From: Gibbula magus
Lineage: Eukaryota > Mollusca > Gastropoda > Trochida > Trochidae
Direction of reading: 5' to 3'
Length of the DNA: 64,000 nt
Assembly (NCBI GenBank): GCA_936450465.1
Contig: OW388297.1
Location: forward strand, 57,652,989-57,716,988
Made by a program: the position numbers and the translations under genes. The first letter of the stretch is position 1. Each line of letters opens with the position of its first letter. This document shows, in pieces, positions 58,085 through 64,000 of the stretch. The notes beneath the pieces were generated by a model, which worked only from the letters and a program-made list of their open reading frames with translations, was not told where the DNA came from and ran no database searches.

Positions 58085-60012
58085 GGCCAAGCCACCCACT
58101 GCACCCTGGGGTTGGGGTGGGGGGCTCCGTCCTGGGACAGAAGTCCCGGCCGACACGGTAACAGAACAGGTGGCATAGCCAGAGACCTGAGTACCTGTGG
58201 AAACCAAGTTTGCGCTGCCCACAGAGGTGTGATTAGCACCAGCAGACGCGGAGGATGAGTGGCTAGACGGGCAAGGACCTTGGAGATCAGAGGCACTGGT
58301 GGAAAAGCCCACAGAACTCTGTCTGTCCAGTCCAGTTCGAATGCATCCTGGGAGAGAGCCCGAGTGTCGGGTATCCTGGAGCAAAACTGGGGTATCTGAA
58401 AGTTCGTCCCTGACGCAAACAGATCCACCTGGAATGACCCGTATAACTGGGAGATAGTCTCGAATATCTCTCGATCCAGTAGCCACTCGTGGGGGGCAAG
58501 AATCCGGCGAGACAGAGCGTCCGCTCGAATATTGTCCACCCCTGGTAAGTACACTGGCAGAACCGTGGTGTCGACCTCGTCGCACCAAAGGAAGAACTGC
58601 CACGTCTCCTCCAGGAGGGACGGAGAAACCGTCCCGCCCTGATTGAGGATGTAAGCCATGGCGGTCCTGTTGTCCAGCTGAAGCCGGACCACCTGACCCC
58701 TCACCTGATCCCTCAGATGTTGCAAGACTAGCCTGGCCGCCCTGAGTTCTAACACATTGATGTGCATCTGAGACTCGGCTTGTGACCACAGGCCCGAGAC
58801 CGTACGAGATCCCAGAACCCCGCCCCATCCCGTGAGGGAGGCGTCGGTCTGAACAGTCAGGGTCGGCGCCAGAGCCTGCAGGGGGTAACCCCGAGTCAGG
58901 TGATCGACATTGGTCCACCAAGAGAGGTGTGGTAAGACCCACCCCGGAGTGACGAGCAGCTTCTCGTAAGACTCCGAGTGGGACCACAGACCCGCCAAAG
59001 CTTGTTGGACGGGCCTCATGCGGAGCCGGGACCTCCAAACCACGTCTATGGTCGCTGCCATGACTCCGAGGAGCTGGAGCCAGACCCGAGCCGTGTGGGT
59101 TGGAGCGCTGAGAAACGAGTTCACAGCCCCGAGGATCTTCGGGACCCGGTCCGGGGCCAGGGATACGATCCCCGGCTCCGTCCGGAACCTGGAGCCCAGG
59201 AAGACTAAGTCCCGTGATGGGGCTAGCTCCGACTTTTTGAGATTCACGATCCACCCCAGCGAGACCAACGTGTGCAGAATGGCCTGGGTGGACTCGTGGT
59301 TCTGTAGCTGAGACAGCGCTCTGAGGAGCCAGTCGTCCAGGTAGGGATGACAACACCTGCCCTGAGACCTGGCTACCTGAGCAGCTACCAGCATGAGCTT
59401 GGTGAATACCCTCGGAGCCGTTGAGATTCCGAAGGGTAACACCCTGAACTGATAACACTTCCCGTCGAATGCAAACCGCAGAAACTTCTTGAAGTCTGGG
59501 TGCATCGGTACGTGAAGGTAAGCGTCTTTGAGGTCTATGGAGGATAGCCACTCCCCGACCTGTACTGACGAAATCACAGACCTTAGAGTCTCTATCTTGA
59601 ACGATGGTACCTCTATGAGTTTGTTCATGATCTTTAGATTTAGGATAGGTCTGAACCCTCCGCCCTTCTTGGTCACCAGGAAGTATGTGGAATAATATCC
59701 GCTCTCTTCCTGGCCCACAGGCACTAGCTCTATCGCAGCCTTGCTCAGCAACGCTTTGACTTCTGAGCGGAGGATGTCCACCTTCTCCGGCGCGGAGGGC
59801 ACCTTCGTGTGCCGCACCCCGGTAAATGAAGGTGGACCGCGCTTCCACTGTGGCATGTGGCCTTCCCTGAGTGTGGACAGGACCCAGGTGTTTGACGTGG
59901 CCTTGGCCCAAGCGTCTATGAACCTCGACAGTCGGCCGCCAACAGGGATGTGTCCCAATAAGCATAAGGTGTCCGTCTCCGGCGGCACTCCGGCCCCCGG
60001 AACTTTGGACAC
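57919..60012 (-). CDS. Reverse transcriptase / RNase H of the DIRS element
   Basis: A 697-codon frame (first codon GTG) that copies element RNA into DNA. Reverse transcriptase about 75-290: FLVTKKGGGFRPIL at 111, motif A SSIDLKDAY with Asp160, LPFG at 192-195, and the active site YLDD at 224-227, followed by the LGWIVNLKKS thumb-side motif. RNase H about 385-505 has acidic residues Asp390 (QTDAS), Glu422 (LELRA), Asp447 (LDNRT) and Asp498 (RADALSRR). After it comes the conserved DIRS segment (VDLFAS 529-534, DAFELDW 556-562, ITPLW 594-598), described in the literature as Dam-methyltransferase-like. Whether it is active cannot be judged here. No stops or frameshifts. The frame is open upstream of 60012 into gag, so translation probably continues from gag by -1 shift. 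Stop codon TAG at 57921-57919. Confidence 0.95.
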   Translation of the reverse strand: MSKVPGAGVPPETDTLCLLGHIPVGGRLSRFIDAWAKATSNTWVLSTLREGHMPQWKRGPPSFTGVRHTKVPSAPEKVDILRSEVKALLSKAAIELVPVGQEESGYYSTYFLVTKKGGGFRPILNLKIMNKLIEVPSFKIETLRSVISSVQVGEWLSSIDLKDAYLHVPMHPDFKKFLRFAFDGKCYQFRVLPFGISTAPRVFTKLMLVAAQVARSQGRCCHPYLDDWLLRALSQLQNHESTQAILHTLVSLGWIVNLKKSELAPSRDLVFLGSRFRTEPGIVSLAPDRVPKILGAVNSFLSAPTHTARVWLQLLGVMAATIDVVWRSRLRMRPVQQALAGLWSHSESYEKLLVTPGWVLPHLSWWTNVDHLTRGYPLQALAPTLTVQTDASLTGWGGVLGSRTVSGLWSQAESQMHINVLELRAARLVLQHLRDQVRGQVVRLQLDNRTAMAYILNQGGTVSPSLLEETWQFFLWCDEVDTTVLPVYLPGVDNIRADALSRRILAPHEWLLDREIFETISQLYGSFQVDLFASGTNFQIPQFCSRIPDTRALSQDAFELDWTDRVLWAFPPVPLISKVLARLATHPPRLLVLITPLWAAQTWFPQVLRSLAMPPVLLPCRPGLLSQDGAPHPNPRVQWVAWPLSGIASKVAVFLHELQTQYWLRGGIQRTFSMKIDGPAIRAGVQIGTYSIPFLQI

Positions 60013-60032
60013 CCCGAGCGGTACGGGAGGAG

Positions 60033-60995
60033 CTAGGAGCCCTGGTTTGGCTTCCCGCGCCCCCGAAACCCCTGCTTGCCCGATGGCTGCTGGTGTTTCC
60101 CGCCACGCTTCTTGGGACCCTTGCCCCTGCCCCCAGCTTGATTCAGACTAGCTGACATCCAAGCTGGTTTCCCAGTCGGCGCTGAGGAACGAGCAGGGGG
60201 AGGGTTGGACACACGTGCGCGCTTGGCGTCTGGATCCTGCACGGAGAGAACCTTAGAGGTCTCCCGGCAGGTCGTGACGACGTCCGCGGTGTCCCGGAGT
60301 ACCTGCTGAGCCCCCGGGAAGAGCGTAGAGCCGACCCGGAAAGGCAAATTCAGCAGGGACTGCTGGGTTGACGGCATCCAAGTTGACGCCGACAGCCACA
60401 GCTTGCGCATTCCCACCACTGCGCATGCCATCTGGTTAGCCGAACACTTGATAGAGTCGCGCGCCAGATGGCCACCGACCGCGGTAAGCTGCCCGAGGAG
60501 CTCAGAGGAAGAATTCCCCGAGACCTCAACCTTCGAAGCGAGCTGGTCCTGCATGGAGGCCAGGTACGCCTGATGGACCGCAATCTGGAGTTGCTGGGCG
60601 GCGTTACGATACTGATCTTCATAGTACCGATACACCACCTTTAACTCAGATGCTCCAACAGTGAAGGGTGGCAGCCGCCGACCTTGCCTACCGACCGAGG
60701 GTGTAACCCTAGGCCGGTGCAAAGAAACCGCGGTAAACACGCAGTCCCCCACCAACGGAATATCGAACAAGCCTTCCTCTCCCAGCTGATACCGCCTAGA
60801 TAAGTAGCCTAGATCGGCGGTAGAGCGGGCACCAGCTAGGAGGGGATCGACTAGCTCGTCCATTAGTGAAGGGAGCACGCGGAGCCCCACTACGGGAGCC
60901 TTGCTCTTAGCGAAGGCCTCCCCCGACAAGCGGTAGTCCATGTCCTCGGGCTCGGGGACCGGGGCAGCAACACCAGGGATAGCCTCCGCGATCAA
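60033..60995 (-). CDS. Gag-like protein, C-terminal part
   Basis: 320 codons, with a first codon TTG that overlaps the stop of the upstream gag frame (TTGA at 60995-60992). There is no ATG, and the frame is open back to 61034, so it is probably the continuation of the upstream frame after a -1 shift and not a separate gene. The middle is predicted to be helical (VVYRYYEDQYRNAAQQLQIA, HLARDSIKCSANQMACAVVG). The C-terminus is a basic, Gly/Arg/Lys-rich tail from about residue 280 (GGRGKGPKKRGGK, GFRGRGK), suited to RNA binding. No zinc knuckle. The structural role in a ribonucleoprotein particle is inferred from position in the element. Stop codon TAG at 60035-60033. Confidence 0.85.
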   Translation of the reverse strand: MIAEAIPGVAAPVPEPEDMDYRLSGEAFAKSKAPVVGLRVLPSLMDELVDPLLAGARSTADLGYLSRRYQLGEEGLFDIPLVGDCVFTAVSLHRPRVTPSVGRQGRRLPPFTVGASELKVVYRYYEDQYRNAAQQLQIAVHQAYLASMQDQLASKVEVSGNSSSELLGQLTAVGGHLARDSIKCSANQMACAVVGMRKLWLSASTWMPSTQQSLLNLPFRVGSTLFPGAQQVLRDTADVVTTCRETSKVLSVQDPDAKRARVSNPPPARSSAPTGKPAWMSASLNQAGGRGKGPKKRGGKHQQPSGKQGFRGRGKPNQGS

Positions 60996-62116
60996 GCCAC
61001 GGAGGTTCCTGATGGCAGCGAGTCCTCCCGAACCTCATCGACGTCCATGAACTCGATCCCCGTTCGCTCCGAGAGGCCGGAGCCAACCTCGGAGTCCACA
61101 AGGAAAGAGTCACGGGCGTCGACAAGGCCCCGAGAGAACCCGTCAGCTGTCGCCGGCTGTCCCGAGCCCCCAGCTCGAGGACCGAGCTCGAGTGGGTTCC
61201 CCGAGACCTGGGTCCCGGGGATGCTCTTGGGTCCCACGTGCGATCCGGAGGACCCCGACACTAGGCCGGGGGTCTCGGAGCACGGGGCAGGGTTCCGAGC
61301 ACGCTGATCCTGAAGCACAGGAGGCGCCTCGTACCCTGGAGTAGAGGTGGTAGCCGTCACCTGGGAACCAACACCAAGGAGTGGTTCCAGGTTAGGCGGG
61401 GCCAGCGGTCCCCCAGACGAGACCTGCCCGGAGCCAGGTGTCTGGGAGTGCTGGTGTGTTTGTGTGTTGGCGTGGGGCTCCATGCTCCGCAGGGGTGAAC
61501 CTGGGAGGTGGGGACCCCGGGGAGAAAGCGTGCCTTGGACTATGCCGAGATCGAGTTCTCCCCTTGCCGGAGTAGCATCGGGCTCCCGACTCGGGGCCCG
61601 GAGCTCCGTACGGAGCCCCGAGACCGCCGAGTCGATCATAGCCTTCATCTGCTGTGTTATGGTTGCAGTGAATTGCGACATATCAAAAAGGTTAGCGTTA
61701 GGTGTTACATTAGTTGTTGTTGGGGTGGGAGGGTGGGTACGTTCCCCGGCTGAGGCCCCCCGCTGGTCCTCGACTGAGTCGGCCTCGGATGAAGAACCAT
61801 CGAGGACCGGCTTGATCGAGGACACAGTCGCGGAGGCCGAAGCCTTACCTTTACCTTTCTTACCACTAAGCTTAGCCTTAGCTAGCTTCTTAGCCTTAGA
61901 TGGAGGGTCGAGGTTCGCTATGTCCTTGCTCTGCAACAAGGCACTAGCAAAAAACTCCAGGTCAGCATCCCGTCTGGCCCTGGCCTTAGGGGTGAAAGCC
62001 TTGCAGATATCATACTTTAGAGGGTGATGGAAATCCTGTGCGAGACAGCGCAAGCACTCGTCATGCCCGTCCGTTATGGAGACAGGTCCATTACACAGGG
62101 AACACGGCTTGAAAGG
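60992..62116 (-). CDS. Gag-like protein, N-terminal part
   Basis: The frame is open from 62116 to the TGA at 60994-60992, with no ATG near its start. The first in-frame codon for leucine (TTG, 62053) is not needed: upstream codons to 62116 encode a conserved-looking start with two CxxC pairs (CSLC and CLRC) 12 residues apart and a His just before the second pair, a possible zinc-binding fold. A basic Lys/Ser/Ala-rich segment follows (KAKKLAKAKLSGKKGKGK), then a Pro/Ser/Thr-rich linker and a short helical MSQFTATITQQMKAMID stretch. Directly upstream on this strand stands TTTTGTTTCTAG, a good splice acceptor, so the initiating codon probably lies in a spliced upstream exon. That is inference. 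I could not settle the donor. Confidence 0.82.
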   Translation of the reverse strand, partial: PFKPCSLCNGPVSITDGHDECLRCLAQDFHHPLKYDICKAFTPKARARRDADLEFFASALLQSKDIANLDPPSKAKKLAKAKLSGKKGKGKASASATVSSIKPVLDGSSSEADSVEDQRGASAGERTHPPTPTTTNVTPNANLFDMSQFTATITQQMKAMIDSAVSGLRTELRAPSREPDATPARGELDLGIVQGTLSPRGPHLPGSPLRSMEPHANTQTHQHSQTPGSGQVSSGGPLAPPNLEPLLGVGSQVTATTSTPGYEAPPVLQDQRARNPAPCSETPGLVSGSSGSHVGPKSIPGTQVSGNPLELGPRAGGSGQPATADGFSRGLVDARDSFLVDSEVGSGLSERTGIEFMDVDEVREDSLPSGTSVA

Positions 62117-62701
62117 CTAGAAACAAAATAGCCATTCAAGACCGATCCTTGCAACATGCGTATATATATAATTTCTTAAAGAATATATATACAAATACAT
62201 GGGGGAATGAGATGTAATTGTTTTGTAACATGCATGTAAAAAACAATAGCAGAGGCGAATGGCAAATGCGAAGTTGTACAAACGTAAACAAACATGGCCA
62301 CACCCCTAAACATCACTGGAAGAAAAAGAACATGTAATTTTCTAAATTGCATGCAGGCCAGTGGGCTATTCGAAATACTTACAGAATTCGAATATGGAAC
62401 CCCAAAATATATATATATAAACGTGGAAAGCCCAGATCTAACCAAATTCCACGATCAAAACACATCGATCGAGAAAAAATGGCCGCCATCTTGGGTCGAC
62501 TTTCCCGCCATGTGCGCGAAAGTAAGTTACAAATACACGAAATCTACGACTAAAACCGTGAAGCCATTCGACCCTACTGTAAAAAGGTAGAAGTTACCAC
62601 ACATACAGATTGCTTTTGGGCCATTTTCTTCAAGATCGGAAGACGTAACTCAGAAAACTTGAGAGCAAAAAACTTCGTGCGACCAGTCAACTAGAATGAC
62701 A
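62117..62701 (-). other. Leader region of the DIRS element, possible intron
   Basis: Lies between the right terminal repeat and gag. On the minus strand it holds a possible donor TCTGTAAGTATT at about 62374-62385 and the acceptor TTTTGTTTCTAG at 62117-62128. The frame from an upstream ATG (62489) does not join gag in phase through this donor, so the splice model is incomplete. The plus-strand frames over 62294-62590 are chance. Confidence 0.45.
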
Positions 62702-62906
62702 GATTGGAAAGTGGTGAGGTTAGAGTTACCGCCCTTGGTTGCATGACAACCGTAAGGGGTGAGGCTCGAAAGGGGTGACCCAAAGTACGGTTTTTTAGTT
62801 TTTTAACTAATTTTATGTGGAAAATATAGTTACAACCTGTCATATATCTAAAATCTAGGATTTTATGCAATAAGTACCCCAAGGAGGATCCCTTCTGAAA
62901 AAGAAT
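62702..62906 (-). repeat. Right inverted terminal repeat of the DIRS element
   Basis: Starts at GATTGGAAAGTGGTGAGG (62702) and ends at CTTCTGAAAAAGAAT (62906). The end point is set by the internal complementary region, which reproduces this end up to that base. It lies upstream of gag and probably holds the promoter, but no motif could be picked out. Confidence 0.95.
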
Positions 62907-64000
62907 AGCTCTTGCCTCTTCCTTAATGATTGATTCCTGTAAATCAGACACGAATGGTTTGAGATTAACTACATTCAGAAGGTTCAAGCTTTCAAAGAGC
63001 TTTTCATGTCACAATGGATTTCTGAAGTAGTCCTAACATTTTACATTTTAAAATTTTTTGCAACATACCGTTACATTGATTAACCATTTCACAAATAAAA
63101 ATATCAAAAATAACAGAGACTGATTCTCTTGTGTCCCTAAAACAGTATTATCTCCCTTACAAATTTCCCTTTCAAGAACAACATCAACGGAAAACTTTCC
63201 TTGTTACAAATATTTTTCAAACATTAAAATTCATATTTCATATATTTAGATTTTTTTAAAATATTTAGGGACAAAAGCAAGTGTAGTTCTACCTGAATGA
63301 TGGATACTTGTGGAGCGTGACCCGACATCCCACACATACCTGCATACAAATGTCCCACAGCTCCCCTTGAATAAGCACTGGATCTATGTATAAACCCCTG
63401 CACACAGAAGTGCACCAGATGCATGCAAAAAAGTAAACAAAATTCAAGTCTACACATTCCTATAAGCGAGGTTTTGAATGTAAAGTGCACTCTGCACTAA
63501 GCTTGTCTGTACAATAACTCAACTGTGTACTGATTTTAAAAACCGTGAGATATGATTTAGAAATTCTTATTCAAATACAATGTAAGGATTTATTTGCAGT
63601 ATATTTTTCTAATAATTCTCTGTACAATGACAAAATTGTGCCTTTAAATTCTTTATTTGTAAAAGGCATGAAATATGATATTCATAAATACAAACATAAA
63701 TTTGAGATGCTATTTTTCATACTGCACAGTAAAAGCTTTTTGATATCAAGAAATATTTGATAACATCTGTAACATATTTTATAGATCATAGTTACACACC
63801 TCATTAAGATTATATAAGAGGGTACCTGATTGCAATAACACAAAAATGCCCTTTGGGGGGCGGGGGGAATAGCGTCTACATAGCTAAGAAATATTCAATT
63901 CATTTCATAACACTCCAAAATGATCTCAGTGGGGGGGGGGGGGAGAAGCTTAGTGATAAAAATGTTTTTTTGTGAATATACGGTGTAGATGTACCTTCTC
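62907..64000. other. Unassigned stretch to the window edge
   Basis: AT-rich, with G-runs at about 63855-63867 and 63931-63945. No gene or element recognised. Confidence 0.4.

Larger units (their letters stand above)
56290..62906 (-). mobile_element. DIRS-type tyrosine-recombinase retrotransposon, apparently full length
   Basis: About 6.6 kb, transcribed on the minus strand: gag-like region, reverse transcriptase/RNase H, then tyrosine recombinase. Non-identical inverted terminal repeats lie at 56290-56516 and 62702-62906, and an internal complementary region lies at 56555-56652. There is no long terminal direct repeat and no DDE integrase. This is the DIRS order and is distinct from LTR elements. 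The enzyme frames have no internal stop, and the repeats are nearly identical where they overlap, so the copy looks young. The coding part is GC-rich against AT-rich flanks. In the family, replication is thought to proceed through a circular DNA that the recombinase inserts without target-site duplication. None was seen here. Confidence 0.96.

Noticed and set aside
57020..60106. A single 1028-codon protein
   Set aside because: The first two thirds overlap the reverse transcriptase in another frame and show no domain. Only the C-terminal recombinase part is protein-like, and the first codon is GTG.
59741..60151. Plus-strand open frames across the DIRS coding region (also 61347-62027)
   Set aside because: Antisense shadows of GC-rich gag and RT coding sequence.
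62294..62590. 98-codon plus-strand gene within the DIRS leader
   Set aside because: Antisense to the element, no domain recognised, and part of the frame comes from a low-complexity ATGGCCGCCAT segment and a TA run.

Overview
This is a gene-poor, AT-rich stretch of animal nuclear DNA. It is most likely molluscan. The clues are several copies of a tRNA-derived SINE with a (TCACC)n tail, and a 'pearl'-type element: a tandem core of about 145 bp followed by an (ACGG)n microsatellite, as described from bivalves. I could not find a host gene, exon set, rRNA or functional tRNA that I would defend. Nearly all recognisable content is mobile or tandemly repeated DNA.

The only convincing protein-coding unit is a DIRS-type tyrosine-recombinase retrotransposon at 56290-62906, read on the minus strand. 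It has inverted terminal repeats, an internal complementary region that reproduces its circle junction, a gag-like region split over two frames, an intact-looking reverse transcriptase/RNase H frame, and a tyrosine recombinase with its catalytic residues. Its coding part is visibly GC-rich against AT-rich flanks. Two solo copies of its terminal repeat lie at 10215-10419 and 48495-48643.

Layout. 0-8 kb: SINEs, pearl fragments and a 63-bp minisatellite (4545-6000). 8-16 kb: a perfect-arm hairpin element, a DIRS solo terminal repeat, a second SINE family, the 2-kb pearl element with 12 core repeats and a second hairpin element. 16-30 kb: SINEs, a 705-bp TTAA-flanked MITE, two more hairpin elements and a cluster of six TGACGTCA palindromes. 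30-44 kb: a TIR element, degenerate repeats, a 1052-bp tandem duplication and a SINE inserted inside an older SINE. 44-56 kb: mostly unannotated, with the second 705-bp MITE abutting a DIRS solo repeat, a TTAA-flanked repeat and a satellite of 34/35-bp units (53858-55540). 56-63 kb: the DIRS element. Beyond it I see nothing definite.

The elements interlock: non-autonomous families (SINEs, MITEs, pearl, hairpins) depend on enzymes not encoded here. Only the DIRS element carries its own enzymes, and it may still be competent or recently active.
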